From Bacteroidota bacterium (GTDB lineage: Bacteria; Bacteroidota; Bacteroidia; 2-12-FULL-35-15): a DNA stretch of 64,000 nucleotides. A program made the position numbers and the translations under genes. Positions 40,001 through 48,545 of the stretch are shown piece by piece (the stretch's first letter is position 1; each line of letters begins with the position of its first letter). Below the pieces are notes generated by a model. It was not told the origin of the DNA and ran no database searches. It saw only the letters and a program-made list of their open reading frames with translations. The DNA is taken from positions 1-64,000 of the forward strand of contig JAOQAG010000039.1 of NCBI GenBank assembly GCA_025963715.1, given 5' to 3'.

Positions 40001-40154
40001 AAAAGAAATGGTATTGTGTAATGCCAATCAACCGGCTGGAAAACACGAATTGACGATCAATGCACAGAGTTTGAATTTAGCGGCGGGTGTTTATTTTGTG
40101 CGGATGAGAACGGAAAAGGAAATGAGAACGCTGAAGATAGTAGTCAGCGAATAG
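37077..40154 (+). CDS. Secreted N-acetylmuramoyl-L-alanine amidase (Amidase_2) with CUB domain and T9SS type A C-terminal domain
   Basis: ISAVTIHDVEGTYAGCISWFQ...AHYVLRSSDGQITQMV; CUB-like region; C-terminal LAIYPNPVTNNATL..KIVVSE. Confidence 0.85.
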   Translation: MMKKILPVLLFFFLAKATIAGIVIPNNYSSIFNKAYTLYPEIPRGMLEAVAFCNTHFQNIQHASTAPESCMGIPNAYGVMGLTLNGQHYFENNLVTVSDLSGYSVKEVMTDPEKNILAYAAAFAKLKKVLHISASDLESNITIWTILSELPKEKETQLFALSTQIWGYVQFLRNADYQQQYGFPNYKPDLDKIFGAENIPVLSAASITITDESAFDNSGHQYKSAGIAAGVASADYSAAIWNPAATCNYSTSRGMAISAVTIHDVEGTYAGCISWFQNCAASVSAHYVLRSSDGQITQMVLEANKAWHVGSENGYTIGLEHEGYNNTASWYTDAMYISSANLVRDICSSGYGINPLRTYYGPGCSGTTAECGLGSCTKIKGHQMFPNQTHNDPGPYWNWAKYYLLINNAPVINTVTTASGTFTDNGGSVANYTDDQRTLTLIQPPGATSVTLDFTAFNTEAGWDYLFIYDGATTSAPLIGQYDGTTSPGAITSSSGSLLIEFRSDCATTAPGWVASWTSNIAVATSVDSIAPTTIVNTPATWETANFTATFNDADNTGGSGLEKSYYQVIDYNGTEWRANANNGFFADNFDVAIHPDWTSAAGTWSINTGALYQSDESSTAAGNTNIYASLNQTLSNRYLYNFYGKIDGSGTQRRAGFHFFCDNAALTNRGNSYFVWFRVDDQLLQIYKVVSDNFGSPVVNIPFTTVPGQWYDYKVIYDRITGKISIYRDNAFITSWTDSSPYATGNAISFRSGNANFAINELKVYRSRLPSTAAITVGPAATNDIRYQNPNPITAAAKIKSICADSAGNLSAIFYQDINIDWTPPDAVYSINDGLDTDLVYTNSTTTLSANWNESVDTNSAISRYYYAIGTTSGATDVLGWTDNWFHDTATATGLTLVDGQTYYYSIKSEDGAGLQSSVFTSNGQTVQLATGINELENNTQLAIYPNPVTNNATLIYYLDATTTVEIKLVDVFGKEMVLCNANQPAGKHELTINAQSLNLAAGVYFVRMRTEKEMRTLKIVVSE

Positions 40155-40268
40155 CGAATTTTACGAATAGCGAATCTGTATTTAGTTATAATTATTGTGA
40201 AGAAAGTCAATCATACAATATACTGTCAATTAATAATTGATATTTCAATTAAAACATATTTATAAAAA

Positions 40269-43200
40269 ATGAAAAAACAGTTTATATTATTTTTTATCGC
40301 CTTCATCACACAAAGTGTATTTGCGCAGAGGGATAGCATTGTTTCTATACAAGCTTTTTATATTGATTCAAGTGAAATTGGTGGTGATCCTAGAGAATAC
40401 ATTCCGCAGGATGACACGATTCCCGCCACTCTCCATAGAAAAGTTATTCGTGGTGGTGGACTGGGATTTCATGGGCTTGACTATTATTTGCTACAACAGG
40501 AAAACGATACTGTTCACAAATCTATTCACCAGGAAGAAGCAGAAAAATATATAGATTATGATTTAACAACGGATGAACAATGGGACAGTGTACGTTTTGC
40601 GGAAACCGGCCAACCAAAATCGATCACACACGGAAGCGTGCGTTCGTGTGCTTTGAACAAACGCGTATACGGCTGGCATCCATACTGGAGCAATGGTTTG
40701 CAAAGTAATTATGATTGGAACGGATTGACAGATCTGTGTTATTTTTCATACGATGTTAATTCCGCCGACGGAAATGCCACGAGCACGCATGGCTGGTCGA
40801 CCGCTACAGTAGTGACGGATGCGCAGGCCGCAGGTGTGAATGTTACCTTATGTGCAACATTATTCAGCGGCCACACTGCATTTTTTGCAAGCAGTACTGC
40901 ACAACAAACATTAATTACAAATCTGATCAATCTTTTGCAGGCACGCAATGCGCACGGTGTGAACATTGATTTTGAAGGCATGAGCTCGTCCAACGCAGCA
41001 GGATTTACAACGTTCATGATCAATTTATGCAACCAGATGCACACGGCGATCCCTGGCTCGGAAGTGAGCATTGCGCTGTATTCCGTGGATTGGGGAAATG
41101 TATTTAACATGACGGCATTGAATCCGTACGTTGATTTATTTATCATCATGGGGTACGATTATTATTATAGTGGAAGCGGTACTGCAGGCCCGGAAGATCC
41201 TTTGTATAATTTCCAGACCTCGTATAATTACACGCTTACAAAATCAATTACGTACTATTTGAACAAAGGCGCTTCCAAATCAAAATTATTATTGGGCTTG
41301 CCTTATTACGGCCGTGAATGGGCTACTTCAGCCGCAACTGCGCCGAGCACCACCACCGGTGGCGGAAGCAATACGGTTATTTACAATACCTTCCGCGCCA
41401 ATACCAGCGGCTATTACAGCAGCAGGCAATGGGAAACCAATAGTTTTTCGAGCTGGTTCCCGTCGGTGCGTAGCGGCGTAAACTGGCAGGCATTTGTGGA
41501 TGATGCAGCAAGCATGAGCAAACGTTTTGATGTGGTAAATCAATACGGAATCGGTGGGATTGGGATTTGGGCGCTGGGTTACGACGACGGCTACAATGAT
41601 TTCTGGAACCTGATCCAGAATAAATTTACCAATTGTGCAGTTGTTCCGTGTACGGATACGATCTACGACATGGGCGGCCCGAACCGCAATTATTACGACA
41701 ATGAAAATTTCACCTACACCATCGCGCCAAGCGGCGCAACGGGTGTAACACTTAATTTTACATCGTTTGCAACGGAACTCAATTACGATACGTTGTGGAT
41801 CTATAATGGCGCAAACACTGCCGCTCCGCTGATCGGTGTGTACAGCGGAAGTGTAAGTCCGGGTACGATCACTTCTTCCGGCGGTGCGCTGACGATCCGT
41901 TTTAAATCCGACAATGCCACGGAAGCGGCAGGCTGGCAGGCGATCTGGAATTGCAGCGTGGACAATGTGGCACCGACAACTTTGGTAAGTGCTCCAGCGC
42001 CATGGGAAACCGCAAATTTTAGCACCAGCTTTACAGATGCTGATAATACTGGCGGTTCGGGCATTGCAAAAAGCTATTACATGGTGCAGGATTATAACGG
42101 AACGGAATGGCGCGCGAACAATGGCAATGGTTTTTTTAATGATAATTTTGATACGGCCATTAATCCTGAATGGACCAACGGATCAGGCAACTGGAGTATT
42201 AGCGGTGGCTACCTCGATCAAACGGATGAAACAAATAGTAATACCAATTTGTATGCATCGCTGACGCAGAATTTATCGAATCAGTATTTGTATAGTTTCC
42301 AGGGAAAGATAGACGGGACGGGGACAAACAGGCGTGCAGGTTTTCATTTTTTCTGCGACTATGCCACGCAAACCAACAGGGGAAATTCGTATTTTGTGTG
42401 GTTCAGGGTGGATCAGAGTGTGTGTGAATTTTACAAGGTTACGGCAAATGTATTTACATTGGAAAACTCGGTACCGATGACGGTAAACGCTGGCCAGTGG
42501 TACGATTACAAAGTTATTTACGATCGCATTACGGGAAAAATGGATGTATACCAGGATGATATTTTTGTGGGAAGCTGGACGGATCCTGTACCGCTTGCGA
42601 ACGGTAATGCCATCTCTTTCCGCAGCGGCAATTGCAATTACATGGTGAATGACCTGAAAGTATACCGCTCCCGTTTACCTGCTGTGACGGTGACGGTGAC
42701 TGTGACTGTGGGTGCTGCAGGTACAAATGATGTGCGTTATCAAAATCCAAATCCTTCCACTTCCTCCTGCAAAATTAATTCGATCACAAAAGATGTTGCA
42801 GGAAATTTATCGGCTGTGGCATCGCAAAATGTAAACATTGATTGGACGGATCCTTCGGCGCCAATGGTAAATGACGGTGTTGCACCGGATATTGATACAA
42901 GCTATTCGCTGACGCAATTATCGGCTAACTGGAGCATGTGTACAGATACCAATTCGGCAATTGCAAAATACATGTATGCGATCGGAACAATGCCCGGTGC
43001 AGTTGATATAGTAGGTTGGACAGATAACGGCATGAGCACTTCCGTGACAAAAACGGGATTAACGCTGACAAATAACCAATTGTATTATTTTAGCGTACAA
43101 TCGTATGATGGCGCGGGATTATCGAGCGCTACGACGAACAGCAACGGACAATTGGTGTTAATGCCAACAGGAATAAATGAAACAAACAATGGTATAAATG

Positions 43201-43451
43201 TGGCGGTATATCCGAATCCTTTCAGTGAAAACGCAAAAGTTGAATACCAGCTTGCCGCTCCTGCGATGATCGGGATTACTTTGTCGGATGTGCTGGGAAA
43301 ACAACTGACCTTGCTTGAAAAGCAAAATCAGTCGAGCGGAACGCATACACTTACGATCAATAAAAGCGAATTGAATCTTGCCAAAGGAATGTATTTGTTG
43401 AGTATAAAAATGAACGAAACAGTAAAAAATTATAAATTAATTGTAAATTAG
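40269..43451 (+). CDS. Secreted glycoside hydrolase family 18 protein with CUB domain and T9SS type A C-terminal domain
   Basis: RVYGWHPYWSNG, HGVNIDFEGM catalytic motif, MGYDYYY; C-terminal VAVYPNPFSENAKV..KLIVN. Confidence 0.88.
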   Translation: MKKQFILFFIAFITQSVFAQRDSIVSIQAFYIDSSEIGGDPREYIPQDDTIPATLHRKVIRGGGLGFHGLDYYLLQQENDTVHKSIHQEEAEKYIDYDLTTDEQWDSVRFAETGQPKSITHGSVRSCALNKRVYGWHPYWSNGLQSNYDWNGLTDLCYFSYDVNSADGNATSTHGWSTATVVTDAQAAGVNVTLCATLFSGHTAFFASSTAQQTLITNLINLLQARNAHGVNIDFEGMSSSNAAGFTTFMINLCNQMHTAIPGSEVSIALYSVDWGNVFNMTALNPYVDLFIIMGYDYYYSGSGTAGPEDPLYNFQTSYNYTLTKSITYYLNKGASKSKLLLGLPYYGREWATSAATAPSTTTGGGSNTVIYNTFRANTSGYYSSRQWETNSFSSWFPSVRSGVNWQAFVDDAASMSKRFDVVNQYGIGGIGIWALGYDDGYNDFWNLIQNKFTNCAVVPCTDTIYDMGGPNRNYYDNENFTYTIAPSGATGVTLNFTSFATELNYDTLWIYNGANTAAPLIGVYSGSVSPGTITSSGGALTIRFKSDNATEAAGWQAIWNCSVDNVAPTTLVSAPAPWETANFSTSFTDADNTGGSGIAKSYYMVQDYNGTEWRANNGNGFFNDNFDTAINPEWTNGSGNWSISGGYLDQTDETNSNTNLYASLTQNLSNQYLYSFQGKIDGTGTNRRAGFHFFCDYATQTNRGNSYFVWFRVDQSVCEFYKVTANVFTLENSVPMTVNAGQWYDYKVIYDRITGKMDVYQDDIFVGSWTDPVPLANGNAISFRSGNCNYMVNDLKVYRSRLPAVTVTVTVTVGAAGTNDVRYQNPNPSTSSCKINSITKDVAGNLSAVASQNVNIDWTDPSAPMVNDGVAPDIDTSYSLTQLSANWSMCTDTNSAIAKYMYAIGTMPGAVDIVGWTDNGMSTSVTKTGLTLTNNQLYYFSVQSYDGAGLSSATTNSNGQLVLMPTGINETNNGINVAVYPNPFSENAKVEYQLAAPAMIGITLSDVLGKQLTLLEKQNQSSGTHTLTINKSELNLAKGMYLLSIKMNETVKNYKLIVN

Positions 43452-43473
43452 AATTTCATTTTTAGTTACGTGT

Positions 43474-44343
43474 ATGCAAAAAAAACTCCTGCTCCTGCTG
43501 CTTTTATTTATTAATTCATTTTTACTTCCCGCCCAGGAAGAGCTGGAACCGTTTGATAAATACGGACCTCCCGGGGTAACGTATACGGATATGAAGTCGG
43601 CGCTGAAAGAAGCAAAGATCGTATACAAATTAAAGCTGGAGTATGCGCCGATAGATCCGAAATTAGTTTCGAAGCTGAATAAATTAACGGAGCTGCAATG
43701 TTTACAGCTTACCGGGAACTCGCTTACGGAATTGCCCCCGGGATTTACAGATCTGAAAAACCTGGTTTATTTTTCCTGTAAAGCAAATAATATTACCGCG
43801 TTACCAAAAGGTTTTGGTTCGCTGGAACAGCTTACAGAGCTGCAGCTCATCAATACAAAGTTGGATTCATTACCGTTCGAGATCGCTTATTTGGGAAAAT
43901 TAAGAAGGATCGAAATTCAGAACAACCAGGCGGATACGCTTGACCTGCCTAATTCATTCGGGTATTTAGGGAATTTAAATGAGCTGCTGATCTTTAATTC
44001 GAAGTTGGATACACTACCGGCTTCTTTCCCGGAATTAAAACATTTAAAAAGCTTAACGATTGCCATGTGCGGCTTAAAAAAAATGCCGAAAGCAATTGGT
44101 AAAATGACCACGCTGGAAACACTGATCCTGGATAACAACAACCTGAACGAATTGCCAAAAAGTATTTACAGCTTAAAAAATTTGAAATATCTTTCCGTAA
44201 AAAGCAATCACCTAACGGCTATTTCGGATTTTGTATCCAAGCTGCAAAACCTGGAAGTGCTGGATTTGCGTGGAAATACATTCCAGGAATATGATATTGC
44301 TATTTTGAAAATTTTGCTGCCGAGATGCAGGGTTTTGTATTGA
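43474..44343 (+). CDS. Leucine-rich repeat protein
   Basis: Repeated LxxLxxLxLxxNxLxxLPxxF units. Confidence 0.9.
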   Translation: MQKKLLLLLLLFINSFLLPAQEELEPFDKYGPPGVTYTDMKSALKEAKIVYKLKLEYAPIDPKLVSKLNKLTELQCLQLTGNSLTELPPGFTDLKNLVYFSCKANNITALPKGFGSLEQLTELQLINTKLDSLPFEIAYLGKLRRIEIQNNQADTLDLPNSFGYLGNLNELLIFNSKLDTLPASFPELKHLKSLTIAMCGLKKMPKAIGKMTTLETLILDNNNLNELPKSIYSLKNLKYLSVKSNHLTAISDFVSKLQNLEVLDLRGNTFQEYDIAILKILLPRCRVLY

Positions 44344-44967
44344 TTATTTTCTTGTGCGGCTAACCTTTTTCGGGCTTATTTTTTTCCGGTTTATCTTTTT
44401 CTTTTTAGGAATTTTAAATCCGATCCATTCCCGCGCTTCAAGTTCTTTATTTCCTTTTTCCTTACTTTCCTTAGGCTCTTTTTTTTCACTTAATTCGTCC
44501 AGGTACTGAAATACAACCTCAATATTTTTTGTATTGTTGTTTGTTTTCTTTTCCAGCTGTTCTATTGCCAAACGTAATTCTGTATTTTCTGTCAGCATCT
44601 TTCGGACCTTTGTAAATACACGCATAATAAGAATGTTTACCTGGATTGCTTTTTTGCTGTTCAACACACTTGATAACATCAGTACACCATGTTCTGTAAA
44701 TACATTTGGAAGGGTTCTTCTTCCTCCCCAACTTGACATCACATTTTGTGATATCAAGTTTTGCCATTCTTTTTCACTTAGCTGGAACATAAAATCAGGT
44801 GGAAATCTATCCAAATTCCTGTTCACAGCCTGGTTCATTATTCTTGTTTCTACTTTGTAGAGCTCCGCAAGATCATTATCCAGCATTACTTTTTGTCCTC
44901 TGATAAAATAAATCTTATTCATTACTGCCTCATCAGGAATCACTAATCTCGTTTCTCTCTTAGCCAT
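44344..44967 (-). CDS. ORF6N domain-containing protein
   Basis: IYFIRGQKVMLDNDLAELYKVETRIMNQAVNRNLDRFPPDFMFQLSEKEWQNLISQNVMSSWGGRRTLPNVFTEHGVLMLSSVLNS. Confidence 0.93.
   Translation of the reverse strand: MAKRETRLVIPDEAVMNKIYFIRGQKVMLDNDLAELYKVETRIMNQAVNRNLDRFPPDFMFQLSEKEWQNLISQNVMSSWGGRRTLPNVFTEHGVLMLSSVLNSKKAIQVNILIMRVFTKVRKMLTENTELRLAIEQLEKKTNNNTKNIEVVFQYLDELSEKKEPKESKEKGNKELEAREWIGFKIPKKKKINRKKISPKKVSRTRK
44730..44760. repeat. In-gene copy of the 31-bp ORF6N palindrome (29/31)
   Basis: Minus strand aacttgatatcacaaaatgtgatgtcaagtt, coding NLISQNVMSS. Confidence 0.88.
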
Positions 44968-44986
44968 TTGTTTTTATTATTTTGAT

Positions 44987-45017
44987 AACTTGATATCACA
45001 AATTGTGATATCAAGTT
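44987..45017. repeat. 31-bp palindrome, copy 1
   Basis: aacttgatatcacaa-a-ttgtgatatcaagtt, perfect 15-bp arms. Confidence 0.95.
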
Positions 45018-45154
45018 TGTTTTGGATTGCAAACCTAAACTATTTATTTAAAAAGCCTATAGAAGTAAAGAAAATCAATACACATTTTTTATAAAAAATA
45101 ATATTAAAAAAAATCGACAATGATTGCCAGTAAAGGATTTTAAGAGCTATTTTA

Positions 45155-45185
45155 ATCTTGATATCACAAATTGTGATATCAAGAT
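45155..45185. repeat. 31-bp palindrome, copy 2
   Basis: atcttgatatcacaa-a-ttgtgatatcaagat, perfect 15-bp arms. Confidence 0.95.
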
Positions 45186-45272
45186 GGTTTTTATATTATA
45201 AAATAAAAATTGATATGATAAGAAAAAGCAATGATTTTATCCCTGCAAAGACCAATAAAGAAAGGTTTTTTA

Positions 45273-45303
45273 ATCTTGATATCACAATTTGTGATATCAA
45301 GAT
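45273..45303. repeat. 31-bp palindrome, copy 3
   Basis: atcttgatatcacaa-t-ttgtgatatcaagat, perfect 15-bp arms. Confidence 0.95.
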
Positions 45304-45402
45304 GGGGGTATATTATAAAAATGCGAATTGATTTTACAATATAAATAACAAGAAAAAAAAACGGTTTATTCCTGTGCAGATCAATAAAGAAAGGGAGTTT
45401 AA

Positions 45403-45433
45403 ATCTTGAGATCACAAATTGTGATATCAAGTT
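45403..45433. repeat. 31-bp palindrome, copy 4 (imperfect)
   Basis: atcttgagatcacaaattgtgatatcaagtt. Confidence 0.9.
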
Positions 45434-45506
45434 TGGATTAAAAATCAGGGATGATTTTTTATTTGATCAGAAGAATCTGCACATCAGTAATCCGCACATC
45501 TGCACA

Positions 45507-46226
45507 TTATTTTTTTTTCTTCTCTTCCTTTTCCTCGTAATTAAGCACACCGCCCCAAAGGCTCATCTGGTTCATGATCCAGATCTTTCTACCGGAAACA
45601 TATCCGCTGGGAGCACCTGCATTAAACTTGCGCGGATTGGGTAATACAGCGGCAATGGTGGCTGCTTCTGCGCGACTTAAATTGATCGCATCTTTTTTGA
45701 AAAATGCGGTGGATGCAGCTTGTGCGCCATATACGCCATCGCCCATTTCGATCACGTTAAGGTATACTTCCATGATGCGTTGTTTGCTCCAGAATGTTTC
45801 GATCAAAAAAGTAAAATACACTTCAAAACCTTTCCTGATCCAGCTATGACCGGGCCATAAAAAAACATTTTTTGCGGTTTGCTGACTGATGGTACTGGCG
45901 CCGCGCTGTTTCTTATGATTCTCATTATACTCCATTGCTTTATCGATGGCCTGAAAATCAAAGCCACTGTGTTTGATAAAATTCTGATCTTCGGAACACA
46001 CGACTGCGAGCTGTAAATTCGGAGAAATTTTTTCGAACGATACCCAATTTTTTTTCAGCTTCAGATCCTTGCCATCCACTTTTTGCTCCACGCAACGGAT
46101 CAGCATCAACGGTGTAACCGGCACCGGCACCCAACGGAATAAAATAACGGAAGCGATGCTGATGATAAAAAACCACATCGTAGCTTTCCATGTAAATCTC
46201 CAGAGTTTTAATAAAAATTCTTTCAC
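45507..46226 (-). CDS. mtgA: Monofunctional biosynthetic peptidoglycan transglycosylase
   Basis: [49 protein letters not shown]; probable GTG start at 46226 just past the PorP stop. Confidence 0.92.
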   Translation of the reverse strand: MKEFLLKLWRFTWKATMWFFIISIASVILFRWVPVPVTPLMLIRCVEQKVDGKDLKLKKNWVSFEKISPNLQLAVVCSEDQNFIKHSGFDFQAIDKAMEYNENHKKQRGASTISQQTAKNVFLWPGHSWIRKGFEVYFTFLIETFWSKQRIMEVYLNVIEMGDGVYGAQAASTAFFKKDAINLSRAEAATIAAVLPNPRKFNAGAPSGYVSGRKIWIMNQMSLWGGVLNYEEKEEKKKK

Positions 46227-46230
46227 GTTC

Positions 46231-47184
46231 TTATAGTTCAAATGTAGGACAATTGGCTGCACCGGCCGGACGATCATAGTTTTCGGTACTCATTACCGGC
46301 GAAAATCCCATCATAAATTCGGTTGAATTTGCATGCGCCGAACGGAATTTTGAAATGGTGTAATCATACGCAAAGCCAACCACCAGGTTGGAAAAGATCC
46401 TCACCTGCAGCATCGCGGATACAGCATCGTGCATACGATAGGAAACACCCAATCCCACTCTTTTACGATAATACACCATGCAGTTAAAGCTTGTTACCGG
46501 GATGCCGATGAACGTGGTTTGCACCTGCACAGCGGGCACAATAATAAAATCATACCCGGCTGAAACAAATTTCCGCCCCAGGGTGATGTACGCATTCGGA
46601 TATAATTTACTACCGGTGCCGATCTCTTTATTTCCCTGCGTTAATGTATTTTTAAAAACATTCCGTACGGCAACGCCTGCCACCAGTTTTTTTGAATACA
46701 AATAAACACCCGGAATAAAATCAGGGATCACCACATTGGGAGTGCGGTTCATCAAGGCTGCATCGTTTGCATCAAACAAACCGTTGGAAATAGCAACCGA
46801 TTTTACACCCGCAGCAATCCCAAAGCTCAGATAATATTTTGGTGATAATTTAAAATGGATCGCATACGATGCATACGCCGCTTTACTTGTAAAAAGTCCG
46901 GACTTATCCTGCTCGAAGTAAGCTCCCACACCATGCCAGTAGCGCTTGTAGCCTTTTTTTCCAAACGCTTTGGTAATGCTTGCAAAATTAGTTTCGGGTG
47001 CGGTTTCAAATCCCTGCCATTGCACACGGCGGCCTATCATAAACATCCATCCTTTAGAACTGCCTGCCACAGCCGGATTCAGTCCATATTCATTGAGCAT
47101 AAATTGTGTGTACTGTGTATTCTGCTGCGCAAAATTGCTCAACGAAATAAAAAGAATAATGAATGTGGCTAATTGTTTTTCCAT
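46231..47184 (-). CDS. PorP/SprF family type IX secretion membrane protein
   Basis: [52 protein letters not shown]. Confidence 0.92.
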   Translation of the reverse strand: MEKQLATFIILFISLSNFAQQNTQYTQFMLNEYGLNPAVAGSSKGWMFMIGRRVQWQGFETAPETNFASITKAFGKKGYKRYWHGVGAYFEQDKSGLFTSKAAYASYAIHFKLSPKYYLSFGIAAGVKSVAISNGLFDANDAALMNRTPNVVIPDFIPGVYLYSKKLVAGVAVRNVFKNTLTQGNKEIGTGSKLYPNAYITLGRKFVSAGYDFIIVPAVQVQTTFIGIPVTSFNCMVYYRKRVGLGVSYRMHDAVSAMLQVRIFSNLVVGFAYDYTISKFRSAHANSTEFMMGFSPVMSTENYDRPAGAANCPTFEL

Positions 47185-47757
47185 TTATCTGATGATGGAA
47201 ACGCACCCTTTTACAATGGTATTTTCCTTTTTGTTATCTTCATAAATAATATAGAAATACGAATTATCGGGTACCGGAACTCCCAGTAAATCCTTGCCAT
47301 CCCAGGGTTCATACGCACCGCGGTGCTCGTACACTTTTTGTCCCCAGCGGTTGTATACCAAAATTAAATTATCCGGAAAATATTCAATATTAACGATCGC
47401 CCAGCTGTCGTTGTGTGCATCTCCATTGGGTGTAAATACCTGCTCTGGGCTTACATGGCAAAGCGCTTCATTGATCCGTACCGTTATCAGCGTATCGTTT
47501 CCGGCAACATCTGTCACCGTAACAGAATAATCGCCGGGAACAAGATCTGTAATTTCATGATCCGTGCTTCCGGTATTCCAGAGATACACATACGGCGGAT
47601 GTGTATTATTTACAATAACACTGGCAGTACCGGCTATAATACCGTTGCAGCTTACATCAGTAACGTGCAGCGTGTATTCAATATCCTGCGCACTCATTGT
47701 GTTTACAATGAAAAATAATAACATGCTGCAGTATCGGGTCATTGATTTCACTTGCAC
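47185..47757 (-). CDS. Short SprB-repeat protein with gliding motility-associated (T9SS type B) C-terminal domain
   Basis: DVSCNGIIAGTASVIVNN..YLWNTGSTDHEITDLVPGDYSVTVTD; VFTPNGDAHNDSWAI..VYNRWGQKVYE. Confidence 0.88.
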   Translation of the reverse strand: MQVKSMTRYCSMLLFFIVNTMSAQDIEYTLHVTDVSCNGIIAGTASVIVNNTHPPYVYLWNTGSTDHEITDLVPGDYSVTVTDVAGNDTLITVRINEALCHVSPEQVFTPNGDAHNDSWAIVNIEYFPDNLILVYNRWGQKVYEHRGAYEPWDGKDLLGVPVPDNSYFYIIYEDNKKENTIVKGCVSIIR

Positions 47758-48458
47758 AATTTTTCAATTAATTCTTCCGCCATTACGCTTCCTTTTTCGG
47801 ATGCAATGTTGAGCGTTTCACAGGCGCCTGTTTTATCATTGTGCTGGTACATCGCGGTAGCCATGCCAATGTATGCCTCTCGGTAAGAGGGGTCCAGCTC
47901 AATTACTTTTTTATAATCAGTAAGTGCACCGTTGTAATCACCCGACATGTCTTTCCAGTAAGCGCGGCTGTAATATGCATTGATATAGCGCTTGTCCAGC
48001 TCAATGGCTTTGTCCAGGTCGGTGATCGCACCTGCAAAATCATCGAGGTGCGCTTTTGCCTGCGCCCTGTTGTAATACGCTTTGGTGTTGAACGGAGCCA
48101 GCGCGATCATTTTATTAAAATCTTTGATAGCGGAAATATAATCTTTCAGCTGCGCCTTTACAATGCCTCTTCCATTGAACGCATCCGTATAATTGGGATT
48201 GATCTTAATGGCTTTATCAAATTGTTTTATAGCGAGTTTGTATTCGCCTTGTTTGTAGCTGATAAAACCCTGCAGGCAATAGGCGCTGTCGAAATCCGGA
48301 CGCTGGTTGATGGCATTATCCAGGTCCTGCAACGCAGCTGTGTAATCTTTTTGCGAATCATTGATGATCGCACTTTGATAATATTCCGTTGCACTGTTTT
48401 GTGCAAATGAAAAAGCAGCAAACAAAAGGAATGAACTGATGATCGCTGCTTTTTTCAT
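47748..48458 (-). CDS. Tetratricopeptide repeat protein
   Basis: Multiple TPR units (YTDAFNGRGIVKAQLKDYISAIKDFNKMIALAPFN). Confidence 0.9.
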   Translation of the reverse strand: MKKAAIISSFLLFAAFSFAQNSATEYYQSAIINDSQKDYTAALQDLDNAINQRPDFDSAYCLQGFISYKQGEYKLAIKQFDKAIKINPNYTDAFNGRGIVKAQLKDYISAIKDFNKMIALAPFNTKAYYNRAQAKAHLDDFAGAITDLDKAIELDKRYINAYYSRAYWKDMSGDYNGALTDYKKVIELDPSYREAYIGMATAMYQHNDKTGACETLNIASEKGSVMAEELIEKLCK

Positions 48459-48545
48459 GTAAGAAAAATGATATTGGATAAGTTGGATATTAGATGTTGG
48501 AATTTTTAGAATTTAAAATTTAGATATTCGAATTTCATTTATTTT

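Noticed and set aside
45191-45430. 79-aa minus-strand ORF across the palindrome array
   Set aside because: Composition follows the repeated palindrome units; no start context or family signal. Treated as by-product of the repeat.
44987-45433. CRISPR-like array (31-bp repeats)
   Set aside because: Repeats are full palindromes, spacers are unequal (about 87-137 bp) and mutually similar, and no cas genes are nearby.
44344-45440. Prophage fragment based on the ORF6N domain
   Set aside because: No capsid, terminase, integrase or att-like ends around it; ORF6N genes are common as single chromosomal genes in Bacteroidota.
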